Shown piece by piece: positions 24,840 through 33,988 of a stretch of DNA of 64,000 nt. Under the pieces are notes generated by a model, which searched no databases, was not told the DNA's origin, and worked only from the letters and a program-made list of their open reading frames with translations. Each line of letters starts with the position of its first letter. Within the stretch, counting starts at the first letter, position 1. Position numbers and translations under genes: made by a program. This DNA is from Vulcanimicrobiota bacterium (lineage in GTDB: Bacteria; Vulcanimicrobiota; JAJTBE01), in assembly GCA_021107945.1 (NCBI GenBank), contig JAIORV010000160.1:1-64000 (forward strand), written 5' to 3'.

Positions 24840-27470
24840 TCAGGATTTCTCCGGGGCTTTCGATTTTCTCTTGAACTTACTGAATATTTTCTCTTCCATC
24901 CATTCTTTATCTTTTTCATCAAGCTTGTCATAATTCTTCCATTTATCAAGATCCTCCGGTGTGCCGGGCAGGGTTACATTTAAATATTTATCTATTACCC
25001 GGGCTCTCCAGAAAAATCGAAGCACAATCGCCCACGCTATTGCTATAAGAATTACAACAAGATAATCAACAGGATGCCGCAGAAGTGTCAGTCCATAGAA
25101 ATTCCTCAACCCGGGCTTCACAAGGAAGAATATGAAGATAGCAAGCATTCCCGCGGATAGGATGGCGGGTTTCCAGTCATTATTAATTTCATCTCCTCCA
25201 CCCCAGAATTCCGTTGGCGGTTCTGCAAACACAATCAGGAGTAAGCCACAGAATACCGTCATATATGTTAGAGCGTGTTGAGCGTATTCAACATCGGGAA
25301 CGCCCATCTGAAAATTTGTCAACAGAAGGAAGAAAAGATATGTTAACAATCCCGCCGCGCTAAATGTAACAACCGCCGGTATAACAAAGTGCATCATCTT
25401 TTTTGTCATACTTCCCTTGCCAACTGCCCCGGGACGGGCCCAGAGCGCAAGGGCAAAGCAGGGAATCGACAAAGTCAGTATCGATATGATAGAACTTTGC
25501 TTTGGTGTGAAGGGAAAGCCTGCACCCAGGATGGATATTGCGGAAATAAGAAGTGTAAGGTAAAGAATCCTTGTCATGTAAAGCTTTAAAATATCCTTCA
25601 TCCCGTTTAATATTCTCTGTCCTTCCCTGAATGCCCGGGGAAGAGCCCGGAAGGAGTCGTTCAGCAATATAATCCCCGCAACGCTTCTTGTTGCCTGGCT
25701 TCCGCTTTGCATTGCAATTCCCAGGTTCGCCTGTTTGAGAGCAAGCACATCATTTACACCGTCGCCGGTCATTGCCACATAATGCCCCATAGCCCTGAGT
25801 GTCTTTACGATTCTCTCTTTTTGGTGCGGGACTATCCTGCCGAATATTGTCGTATTGTTAACAGTCTGCTTGAACTGCTCATCATCCATTTCCTTTAAGT
25901 CGGGTCCTGATATCATTTTCATAGGCTTGCCGTCTTTATCCAATCCTGCCTGCTTTGCAATGGCGGCAACTGTCACGGGATTATCGCCCGATATGATTTT
26001 GATCTGAATGCCGTCCTCTCTGAATTCCTTGAGGGTCCTCCTTGCATCACGTCGTATTTCGTCACTGAAGCAAAGAAGACATAAAGGAACGAGATCATCC
26101 GGCAACTCGGGTTTATCTTTCTCCACATAAAGGGATTTTAAATCGGGATGTATTGCGAAGAGCAAGACTCGAAATCCTTTGGAGGTCCAATTCTCGACCT
26201 GCTCATCGAGGTTTTCCGTCGGAGTTATATTTGATTTGAGCATCTCCGGCGCACCCAGGACAAACACACCATGAAGATCCTTGTTGTCAAACGATAGGGC
26301 GCTCCATTTTCTTGCCGATGAAAACGCTACTTCTTCATGAAATTCCATCTTCTCACCGTTACAAGCCCTTGCAATTGCATCGCTCGTGGGATTGCTTGCC
26401 GAGGAGCTCCGGGCATATACTCCCAGAATATTACGCAATTTATCTTCTGAAATGCCTGTATTCAAAACCCTCATATCGTTCATTTTTATTTTGTTTGTTG
26501 TCAGGGTCCCGGTCTTGTCAAGACACAGGACATCCACATTGCACAGAGATTCCACCGAGTTCGCCTGTTGAACCAACGCTCCCTTGTCGGCAATCCTGAC
26601 CGCTCCCATGGCATACGCTACGACAATCATTAAAAAGAGACTGCTCGGCGCAAGCCCGAATAGGACGGAGGCCATACGAACACTTTCCAGGAAAGAAACT
26701 TCATCAAGAATCGCCCTGAGTGTGAGGAGAATTCCAAAAAACAAAATTACCGCAAGGAGTATCCTTATTATAAGATCAATCTCTTTTTGAAGAGGTGTAT
26801 ATTCACGGGTGAATGTGCGTGCGTTTTTCGTCAGCTTGTTGGCGAAGCTTTCCGCCCCCACTTTTGTGGCCTCATACATTGTCTTTCCCGTAGCACAGAA
26901 ACTCCCCGACAGGACAGTGTCTCCCGCCTCTTTGGGAATGAGATCGCTCTCGCCGGTCAGAAGAGATTCATCAACATCTATCCTGCCGTGGCCGACAATC
27001 TTGCCGTCAACAAGAATCTGGTCGCCGGGACCTGCAATAACGATATCGCCCAGCACAATCTCGGATGGATCCGTCTTTTTTTCCTTGCCGTCCCTCATAA
27101 TCATAGCAAGGGGGCGCGTCAGAAGTGCAATCTGATCAAGCTTTTTCTTCGCCCTCACTTCCTGGACGATCGCAATGAAAACGTTGATGAATACAACGCC
27201 CGACGTTATTATTGCCTCGGTAGGTTTTCCCATGATGGCAAGGAGAAGCCCCAGGATGAATAAAACTATGTTGAAAAATGTAAATAGATTTTCCTTGAGG
27301 ATCTCTTTGTAAGATCTGCTTGTCTTGATCTTGATGTCATTTCCGTGTCCATCTTTTCTCCTCTTTTTAGCCTCAGCCTCGGTTAGGCCCTGTATCGGAG
27401 TGTCTCCATACGGGGAAGCATCTTCCTGCAGAATCTCTTTTGTTTCTTTGTTTTCTTCTTTTGTGTTCAT
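24840..27470 (-). CDS. P-type cation-transporting ATPase
   Basis: 876 residues. Actuator motif LLTGESDLIPKEAG, phosphorylation motif DVLCLDKTGTLTTNK, nucleotide domain SGDNPVTVAAIAKQAG and hinge MTGDGVNDVLALKQANLGIAM, with about ten membrane helices. It resembles the CtpE/MgtA-like branch of P2/P3-type pumps with a cytoplasmic N-terminus and no heavy-metal-binding domain. The ion-binding helix M4, where Ca2+ and Mg2+ pumps usually carry PEGL, reads GLAPSSLFLMIV here, so the transported ion is uncertain. The C-terminus is a charged ~60-residue tail. No Shine-Dalgarno is obvious at the ATG at 27470. Confidence 0.9.
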   Translation of the reverse strand: MNTKEENKETKEILQEDASPYGDTPIQGLTEAEAKKRRKDGHGNDIKIKTSRSYKEILKENLFTFFNIVLFILGLLLAIMGKPTEAIITSGVVFINVFIAIVQEVRAKKKLDQIALLTRPLAMIMRDGKEKKTDPSEIVLGDIVIAGPGDQILVDGKIVGHGRIDVDESLLTGESDLIPKEAGDTVLSGSFCATGKTMYEATKVGAESFANKLTKNARTFTREYTPLQKEIDLIIRILLAVILFFGILLTLRAILDEVSFLESVRMASVLFGLAPSSLFLMIVVAYAMGAVRIADKGALVQQANSVESLCNVDVLCLDKTGTLTTNKIKMNDMRVLNTGISEDKLRNILGVYARSSSASNPTSDAIARACNGEKMEFHEEVAFSSARKWSALSFDNKDLHGVFVLGAPEMLKSNITPTENLDEQVENWTSKGFRVLLFAIHPDLKSLYVEKDKPELPDDLVPLCLLCFSDEIRRDARRTLKEFREDGIQIKIISGDNPVTVAAIAKQAGLDKDGKPMKMISGPDLKEMDDEQFKQTVNNTTIFGRIVPHQKERIVKTLRAMGHYVAMTGDGVNDVLALKQANLGIAMQSGSQATRSVAGIILLNDSFRALPRAFREGQRILNGMKDILKLYMTRILYLTLLISAISILGAGFPFTPKQSSIISILTLSIPCFALALWARPGAVGKGSMTKKMMHFVIPAVVTFSAAGLLTYLFFLLLTNFQMGVPDVEYAQHALTYMTVFCGLLLIVFAEPPTEFWGGGDEINNDWKPAILSAGMLAIFIFFLVKPGLRNFYGLTLLRHPVDYLVVILIAIAWAIVLRFFWRARVIDKYLNVTLPGTPEDLDKWKNYDKLDEKDKEWMEEKIFSKFKRKSKAPEKS

Positions 27471-27978
27471 ATTACATTACTCGAATGTTGGTGACTGCAG
27501 CTTCTCGCCGCAGAAGAGATGATTCATTAATTATAAAAAGCTTATTTAACAAATATTAAATTTGAATTTGTGCTAACTTCCATGCCTCCAATCAAATTCC
27601 TCCAACAAGGAAAGCAGGAGGTTGGATGTCAGAACTGTAGGAGGGATGTCCCCATCCCGATAAACGTAGGCGGAGAAACGGATGTTTTTCACCACGAAGA
27701 CACGAAGGACACGGAGGACGGATCCTGTTCTAAAGATTAAAACTGCTAAACACACAATGTTTGAGGCGTCGTCCTGCCGCCTGGTTGAAAATCGGGTGTT
27801 ATATTAAAAATGTCATGAAATATTAGCTCATCGGGGGGAATCTGGGGTTGGGAATTGAACAAATATATAAAACAGTTTATTAATATGATGACTGAATACC
27901 GGTAAGCCCATTTGTCCGGAATACAACATTTTTCTGGGAATGACTCGAAATCACATACAAAACAAACCGGGAGGAATC
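27471..27978. other. Spacer with REP copy and CACGAAG repeat
   Basis: Divergent spacer between the P-type ATPase and the glutamate-type symporter. It contains a diverged class A REP at 27636-27661 (TGTAGGAGGGATGTCC then CCATCCCGAT), a CACCACGAAGACACGAAGG repeat at 27690-27720, and a GGCGTCGTCCTGCCGCC hairpin-like stretch near 27765 that resembles GGCGTCCCGCCGCCC at 18761-18775. Promoters for both genes must lie here but none is convincing by eye. The symporter's ribosome site is GGGAGG just before 27979. Confidence 0.6.
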
Positions 27979-29781
27979 ATGCAAGAATTAATAGACGGAT
28001 ACCTGAAATTCAATTCACTACCTATAAAGGGACTCATGGGATTTTTATTCAGTATATGCATTCTGTGTATTTTTCTTCTGGTCGGAAAATTGCTCAGGGT
28101 TAAAATCAAGTTATTTCAGAAGCTCTTCCTACCCTCGTCCATCATCGCGGGTTTTGTAGCGCTTATTATTGCAAACATATCATTTACCGGGTCTTCTGTT
28201 ATAAAACAAAACGAGATTCTCAACTGGCCGGTTCTAATTCAAAGAATACAAAAACATGAGGATCCCGTCAACGAGAGAATATGGAATCTCCTGGATACTA
28301 AAACACAGGCTCTTATCACCTCACTGAATCCAAAATCAGGAGACTCAACAAAAACCTATCTCGATGATGTCTCAAAGAAGACCATTCTTGTCGGATTAAA
28401 TGCCATTATTAGTAACCGGGATTTTTATCAGAATTCATTTGATGACAAACTCAAACTTCCAGCAAAATGTAATAAAATAAAGAATAAGGGAATGGCAAAT
28501 ATCAATGAGAAGGAAGTTCAAAAATTCAACAGGCTTGTTCTTGAATCTGTTTATCCAGAAACCCTGGCAACCTGCGATTATCGAATAGTTCCGAGTTGGA
28601 TAATGAAAGATTGGAAACCCCTGCCCGGCGTATTGATTAATATTGTATTCGCGTCCCTTTTCCTCGGTGTCGCATTGCCCAACTTAAAAACCCTATGGAA
28701 TTATGGCGGACCGCAGTTATGCTACGGCGTTGTCATGGGAATGGGACAGTATTTTATTGCCCTTCTGGTCACAGTACTTGTTCTGACTCCACTATTTCAC
28801 GTGCCCACAATATTTGCATGTATCGTGGAAATAGGATTCTCCGGGGGACACGGAACGGCGGCAGGAATGAGAGAGGTCTTTACAAAGCTCGGATTCCCCG
28901 CAGGCGGCGATCTGGGGCAAATGTCGGCGACCGTGGGGATCATATCGGCGGTTGTGTTTGGAATTATCCTTATCAACATTGCTATAAGAAAAGGATATTG
29001 TGCATGCCTCAACGAGAAGAAGGGAATTCCCACATATAAAAAGACCGGGCTTATCCCGGAGGCAAAAAGATTCTCTATCGCCACGGCGACAGTCGCCACG
29101 GAGGCAATTGAACCTCTGACATTTCATTTTGGAATAATCGCAATCGCAATTATTATCGGTTGGGTGATGTGGGTCGGCGTGAAAAATATTTCCCCGATTC
29201 TTGACAGTTTCCCACTATTTCCCCTGGCAATGATCGGCGGACTCATCGTACAAGCGATATCGGCATTCATGGGGATTGATAAGTATTACGACAGGGATAC
29301 ATTTGACAGAATCCTGGGATTCTCGCTGGATGTACTGGTTATATCGGCAATAGCGTCAATCAGGCTCGACCTTCTCCTTCAAAATATATGGCCGTTCCTC
29401 ATTATCATGTTTACCGGGATTTCCTGGGCTTTATTCTGTACCGTATTCCTCGCCCCGAGAATGTTCCCGAAGTACTGGTTCGAAAGAGGAATCACCGAAT
29501 ATGGGATGCAGACCGGCGTCACGGCAATCGGTCTCCTGCTCCTCAGGATCGTCGATCCCTTGTACAAGACCGGTACCGCCACAGCATTCGGATTCAAGCA
29601 GATGGTGTATGAGCCTTTCCTTGGAGGCGGTCTCATCACCGCCCTTGCGCCCATTATTGTGGTATCGCTGGGGAAATGGCCTTCTATAGGCGTCGCTTTT
29701 GCCATAATGCTGATATTTTTCTTTATTTCATACTTTAGTGGGTGGGTTAATTTCAAACCACATCTGAAGTTTGAGGATTGA
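27979..29781 (+). CDS. gltS: GltS-type sodium:glutamate symporter with inserted soluble domain
   Basis: 600 residues from the ATG at 27979 (GGGAGG upstream; an earlier in-frame ATG lacks a ribosome site). Typical GltS proteins have ~400-450. Family features: LFLPSSIIAGFVALI, LPGVLINIVFASLFLG, GVVMGMGQYFIALLVT, EIGFSGGHGTAAGMREVF and ITEYGMQTGVTAIGLLLLRIVDP. It should import glutamate or a related acid with Na+. The extra length is mainly one block, residues ~71-207 (nt 28189-28599), between the first helical hairpin and the W-x-PLPG helix. That block is homologous to the insert in the AgcS symporter at 3305-5095, although the two membrane domains are unrelated. No operon partner. Confidence 0.9.
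   Translation: MQELIDGYLKFNSLPIKGLMGFLFSICILCIFLLVGKLLRVKIKLFQKLFLPSSIIAGFVALIIANISFTGSSVIKQNEILNWPVLIQRIQKHEDPVNERIWNLLDTKTQALITSLNPKSGDSTKTYLDDVSKKTILVGLNAIISNRDFYQNSFDDKLKLPAKCNKIKNKGMANINEKEVQKFNRLVLESVYPETLATCDYRIVPSWIMKDWKPLPGVLINIVFASLFLGVALPNLKTLWNYGGPQLCYGVVMGMGQYFIALLVTVLVLTPLFHVPTIFACIVEIGFSGGHGTAAGMREVFTKLGFPAGGDLGQMSATVGIISAVVFGIILINIAIRKGYCACLNEKKGIPTYKKTGLIPEAKRFSIATATVATEAIEPLTFHFGIIAIAIIIGWVMWVGVKNISPILDSFPLFPLAMIGGLIVQAISAFMGIDKYYDRDTFDRILGFSLDVLVISAIASIRLDLLLQNIWPFLIIMFTGISWALFCTVFLAPRMFPKYWFERGITEYGMQTGVTAIGLLLLRIVDPLYKTGTATAFGFKQMVYEPFLGGGLITALAPIIVVSLGKWPSIGVAFAIMLIFFFISYFSGWVNFKPHLKFED
28189..28599 (+). other. Inserted domain inside GltS-type symporter, shared with AgcS
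   Basis: About 137 residues, hydrophilic, predicted helical. Matching landmarks with the AgcS insert: GSSVIKQ; NW-x2-LIQRIQKHEDPVNERIW; NLLD; KKTILVGLNAIISNRDFY; F-x7-L; EVQKFNRLVLESVYPETLA. Spacing between landmarks is nearly conserved; the main difference is a short extra stretch after NLLD. The ends coincide with the point where each transporter's normal alignment resumes, so the boundaries are sharp. Confidence 0.8.
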
Positions 29782-29815
29782 TGGTTGAGGATTGAAGTGA
29801 GACTGTCGAAAATTG

Positions 29816-29850
29816 ATTTTTCAACGCAGAGATCGCAGAGGGCACAGAGG
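29816..29850 (-). repeat. CTCTGCGG dispersed repeat copy
   Basis: TTTTTCAACGCAGAGATCGC then AGAGGGCACAGAGG, the minus-strand orientation of the dispersed repeat, between the symporter and the M50 protease. Confidence 0.65.
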
Positions 29851-29911
29851 TTTGGGAAAACTATCGATTATTCCTTATAATTAAATTCTTAATTCCAGAG
29901 GATAGCTCCGT

Positions 29912-31267
29912 ATGGACAAGAACTCTCCATCCCAAAAAGAAGAATTTACAGTATGCCAGAGGTGCGGCCGCCGGACAAGGGCAAAAGAGTTATTCAAACC
30001 CGTTCTGAAAATGGGAGTTTTCTATCTGAATAGATCCTTGGGAGATCTTCATTGCCCTCCATGCGCAAGAGAAGTTGAGATCGAGCAACAAAGAATATTC
30101 AAATTACTCCAGCTCACTTACTGGATATTCGGTTTGATAATTATATCATTAATACTTGGATTCTCATTTATGATATCCATGACAATATCCATAATTACAA
30201 ATGTTCTCCTGATTCTTTTGTTTCTGCTTCTGCTCATATTATTTCATGAAATCTCTCATGCAATTGCAGCACGTATTCTTGGCGGAAAAATCTATAGTAT
30301 TATAATAGGTTGTGGTAAAAGGCTATTCGCATTTGATCTTCTCGGCATTCCCTTTACTATTGGGAAGCCTCTGTTTAACGGATTTACACTGATTGGATTT
30401 CCGTGTAAAAGAGGAATAAGATTAAGGTCATTTCTCAGTATTGCCGCTGGTCCACTTTTCAATCTTATTCTTGCTTTATCGTTGGTTCATGGTCTTGATT
30501 TTAAATCAATTTCCACAATAATTGCATGGCAGGAATTAATCTTTATGACATCATCTTTCCTTTTTATAAGTAGCATAATCCCATTTGTTGAGAAATACGG
30601 CATTCCCAGTGATGGAATGAGAATGTTTAGATTAATATTCAAGCCTGATTGTAATGAGCTACATATCAATTATTTCCTTTTAGAAAGCAACGCGAGAATT
30701 GGCAGGAAAAACTATTTGGGAGCGACGGAAATTATCAAAGAAGGTCTTGAATTATACCCCGACAGCATTTCTCTTAAAACTCAATTGGCGAAGACAAGAG
30801 TCCTTGAACAGGAATACGTGGAAGCTCTTGTGTTGTTCGGGGAATTATTGGAATCTGGATTGGATGCTTTAAACAGGGCAGTTATTTTGGCAAAGATGGC
30901 GTGGTGTAAGCTCCGCTCGGGAGATGACGAAGACACAATCGAGAGTGCATATAATTACGCAAAAGAGGCTTTTGAAATTACCCCCTGGCTTCCGGAGATA
31001 CAGGGAATATGGGGAGGAGCGCTTATTGAGAGGGGTTTTTTCGAAAAAGGGCTCAAGAATGTACAAGAAGCATTGGAATTATATGATGATAGAAGACAGG
31101 GAATAAAAGAGATGGTATTTGCTTCCATAGCCTATTCCAAACTGGGAAAAAAGAAGAAAGCGATGGAAATGATGAAAGAAGTGGAAGGGATTGATCCTCA
31201 GGGAGAATTAATCAAATGTTTCCCGGATCGATATCAGGATATACTATCTAAGAATCGGCCCGAATAA
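29912..31267 (+). CDS. Zinc-ribbon / M50 site-2-protease-like membrane protease with TPR tail
   Basis: 451 residues. N-terminal zinc ribbon (CQRCGRRTR … HCPPCARE, residues ~13-50), membrane helices at ~70-110, M50 active site LLLILFHEISHAIAARILGG (HExxH), AAGPLFNLILAL, a third ligand region IPSDGMRMFRLIF resembling the LDG motif, then at least three TPR-like repeats from ~255 to the end (YLGATEIIKEGLELYPDSISL, EYVEALVLFGELLESG, FFEKGLKNVQEALELY). M50 enzymes cut substrates inside the membrane, often releasing anti-sigma factors or processing envelope proteins. The zinc-ribbon and TPR additions replace the usual PDZ domain and probably recruit substrates. Start ATG at 29912 has AGAGGA upstream. 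Confidence 0.85.
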   Translation: MDKNSPSQKEEFTVCQRCGRRTRAKELFKPVLKMGVFYLNRSLGDLHCPPCAREVEIEQQRIFKLLQLTYWIFGLIIISLILGFSFMISMTISIITNVLLILLFLLLLILFHEISHAIAARILGGKIYSIIIGCGKRLFAFDLLGIPFTIGKPLFNGFTLIGFPCKRGIRLRSFLSIAAGPLFNLILALSLVHGLDFKSISTIIAWQELIFMTSSFLFISSIIPFVEKYGIPSDGMRMFRLIFKPDCNELHINYFLLESNARIGRKNYLGATEIIKEGLELYPDSISLKTQLAKTRVLEQEYVEALVLFGELLESGLDALNRAVILAKMAWCKLRSGDDEDTIESAYNYAKEAFEITPWLPEIQGIWGGALIERGFFEKGLKNVQEALELYDDRRQGIKEMVFASIAYSKLGKKKKAMEMMKEVEGIDPQGELIKCFPDRYQDILSKNRPE

Positions 31268-31636
31268 ATTCATTCCATTCCATTTGTGATAAGAGGAAAT
31301 GAGAAATGGGAAACCGGGTTCGTCATACGATATCCTGACTCAGGCATCCTTTATCTGTCATCCGCAATCTGATTTCATTATCGGAAAGACGCTGAAGCGT
31401 CTAAAGGTTTGTGTGAGAGACACGGGGAGTGGGATTCCTTCTGTTCCCCCGGTTAAAACCGGGGGTTATTCTCATGGGAGGTTTAAGAACCTCCACTCTC
31501 TGACATATGGCATCCGGACTCAGGCATCATTTATTTTTTTATCCGCAATCCATCATCGTCCTTCAATCCCTCTGTGGTCTTTGCGGTCTTTGCGGTGAAA
31601 AAACAGATCCGGCCTCCAACTTCCAACCTCCAACCT
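31268..31636. other. Repeat-rich convergent spacer
   Basis: No gene. It holds small hairpin repeats (CCCGGTTAAAACCGGGGG near 31448 and GGGAGGTTTAAGAACCTCC near 31477), degenerate CATCCTTTATCTGTCATCCG phrases, and a CTCTGTGGTCTTTGCGG copy at 31568-31600. The hairpins may serve to end transcription from either side. Confidence 0.6.
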
Positions 31637-33520
31637 CTAGTCATGATACATCCCCTTGACTCTCAGGAAGTCTTTTTCTCTTGCAAGGAATGCATTAACG
31701 ATATCGGGGTCGAAATGTCCCCCGGAGCATATTGAAATTAATTTTCTTGTGCGTTCATGAGAGAAAGCTTCTTTATACACTCTCTTTGATGTCATGGCGT
31801 CATATACATCCGCAATAGCGGCAATCCTTGCACAAAGCGGAATATCCTCACCTGCGAGTCCGAAGGGATATCCCGATCCGTCGAATTTTTCATGATGATA
31901 ATACGCTACTATTTTTGACATTTCAAGGAATTTCGGCCCTTCCAGGATATTTCCACCTATAACTGTATGTTTTTGCATGGCCTCGTATTCAATATCATTT
32001 AATTTCCCGGGTTTTTGCAGGATTGCGTCGGGAATCCCCACTTTTCCAATATCATGAAGAGGTGCGGAGTTATATATTTTTCTGATATACTCACGGTCTA
32101 TGGTATCCTTGTATTTGGGCAAAGTGGACAATTGAGAGGCGACGAGGCGGGCATAATTTCTCATGCGCTTGAGATGCTCTCCCGTTTCCCTGTCTCTTTT
32201 TTCGGCAAGCTCGGCCATTTTAACAAGCAGTGTGAACTGGGCTTCCTCTTTACCCTTGAACTGTGACTGTATGGAGAAAAGCGCGCCCACAGCAACTGAC
32301 AGTCCCTTGACCGTTTCGCCGTCATATATATTTACGTCCTTGGGGTAATTGAAAGCAATAAGTGCTCCCTTTTTCTCCCCGGTAATCCTATACGAAGCGA
32401 AATTCCTGATCTCTGGCAGGTACCTGGATAGCTCTTCCGGAAAAGAATTCTGGAAATCTTCAATATTGGAGCACAGGTCATACCAGTTTGCAAACTTCAA
32501 CTCACCACTTTCCGAAACTACAATAATAGATGAAAGGTTCCTGGGATGTATTACAATTTTATCTGAGACAACCCTGTGCATCCCATGGCGTTTTGCCACA
32601 ATGAAACCCTCGAGAAGTCTCTCCTCGTTTTCCATTGCCACGAATATATGAGTAGGATACAGGGAAGCCTGGTCTGTGAGGTCTCTTATCACCTGGTGCG
32701 TCACCGATATAAGGTCTATCTCTTCATCCAGGTCAATGAATCTGAATTCCTGGAGTGTTGACTCTATAAAATCAAGGACATGCCTTGTTCTGCCGTATGC
32801 GGAATCAATCTCTTCCTCCAGTGTTTTTCTCGCCGTGATATCCTTGCCGATAATCAGTACCTTATCCCCGTCACCCTTGAATGGTACGAATGTATATGTG
32901 AAAATATAATCGTCAAAATTATTTTCCACTCCCTCCAGCTTCCTGTCAGTTCCGACAAGTCTTCTCATATGATTTTGAAATTCATCAGGCAGAACTTTTT
33001 CAAGGTCCGCATTAATATCCATATTGTTGTTTGCGAAAAAATCCTTCACCGAGCTGTTGACATATGTGATCCCTAAGAATCTGTTCCATTCCATCAGAAA
33101 ATCAGGATTATTTTCAGGATACATTGCAAGTTGTTTGAGACGTTTTTCCATTTGCTTTCTTTTTGAAAGATCCCTGAAAATAAAATATATCACTGGAGAG
33201 TCATTATCATCATTTTTAACCTGTCCTGCCGTCACTTCGATATTGAGTATTGCGCCGGACTTGCTGACGCCGCGGGTTTCGAACGACAGTCCCCTACCCT
33301 TTTTAAGTAATTCAAAGAGAAAGACAAAATTTTCAAAATCTTCTTTATCTATAAGACTGAAAACAGAGTAATTTTTTATTTCCTCTTCGGAATACCCAAA
33401 AAGATAATGGCAGCCTTGATTCCACATCAACACATGAGCATCAAAATCACAGAATAAAAGTGCTTCAAGTGAATCGCGGGTAAATTTTTCATATATGTTT
33501 AAAGTCTCTATACAATCCAA
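31637..33520 (-). CDS. PAS-PAS HD-GYP protein, probable cyclic-di-GMP phosphodiesterase
   Basis: About 627 residues. Two PAS domains (~15-125, with LLFCDFDAHVLMWNQGCHYLFGYSEEEI; and ~135-235), a GAF-like region (~245-440) containing SVTHQVIRDLTDQ, and a C-terminal HD-GYP domain (~445-620) with HDIGKVGIPDAILQKPGKL, HHEKFDGSGYP and RIAAIADVYDAMTSKRVYKEAF. HD-GYP domains hydrolyse c-di-GMP; all metal-ligand motifs are intact. No membrane helix, so it senses cytoplasmic signals. The start is best placed at TTG 33520 because AAGAGG lies 8 nt upstream; a GTG nine bases earlier overlaps that site. No response-regulator receiver is fused. It stands alone. Confidence 0.9.
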   Translation of the reverse strand: MDCIETLNIYEKFTRDSLEALLFCDFDAHVLMWNQGCHYLFGYSEEEIKNYSVFSLIDKEDFENFVFLFELLKKGRGLSFETRGVSKSGAILNIEVTAGQVKNDDNDSPVIYFIFRDLSKRKQMEKRLKQLAMYPENNPDFLMEWNRFLGITYVNSSVKDFFANNNMDINADLEKVLPDEFQNHMRRLVGTDRKLEGVENNFDDYIFTYTFVPFKGDGDKVLIIGKDITARKTLEEEIDSAYGRTRHVLDFIESTLQEFRFIDLDEEIDLISVTHQVIRDLTDQASLYPTHIFVAMENEERLLEGFIVAKRHGMHRVVSDKIVIHPRNLSSIIVVSESGELKFANWYDLCSNIEDFQNSFPEELSRYLPEIRNFASYRITGEKKGALIAFNYPKDVNIYDGETVKGLSVAVGALFSIQSQFKGKEEAQFTLLVKMAELAEKRDRETGEHLKRMRNYARLVASQLSTLPKYKDTIDREYIRKIYNSAPLHDIGKVGIPDAILQKPGKLNDIEYEAMQKHTVIGGNILEGPKFLEMSKIVAYYHHEKFDGSGYPFGLAGEDIPLCARIAAIADVYDAMTSKRVYKEAFSHERTRKLISICSGGHFDPDIVNAFLAREKDFLRVKGMYHD

Positions 33521-33988
33521 AATAAACACCTCTTGAGTATTTCATTAAATATCCCCTATTGGCAACTATTCACCGCAGAGAACGCAGAGTTTTAAATGAA
33601 GTTTACACTTCAGACAATTATTAATTCCATAAAATTTGGGTGGATGCCGGTCTCCCGACCATCCTGAAACGTTATAAAATCGTAGTTTAGAAATCCCCCA
33701 CAAAAAGGGGCTGAATAGTTACCCTCATTATTACTGATATATACATTCAGGCAGTAAAGAACTATAACCAACTTATCATATTATTTCCCATAGGATCCCA
33801 CGATTCCTTTCAATATTCAAGTAGTACTATCAATTTTCTCCAAAAAATAAAAGAGGATGATTGTCTAAAGTAATATGATTTAGGGTATAAATAAGCAAAA
33901 TGTAATATTTTTTTTTAATAATTCCTGTTCTTTAGGCAGGAAATATTTTTAGATAATTAATATAGAATAGAATGAAAGGAGGAAGCAG
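33521..33988. other. Divergent spacer with two repeat families
   Basis: No gene. 33567-33595 is a CTCTGCGG repeat (CACCGCAGAGAACGCAGAG). 33640-33720 is an inverted copy of the 80-bp repeat seen at 23111-23190 (shared GGTCGGGAGACCG hairpin and CGATTTTAT core). The last 100 bp are very AT-rich and include a small TTCCTG…CAGGAA hairpin at 33923-33943; the promoter of the membrane-protein pair probably lies there. Confidence 0.6.
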
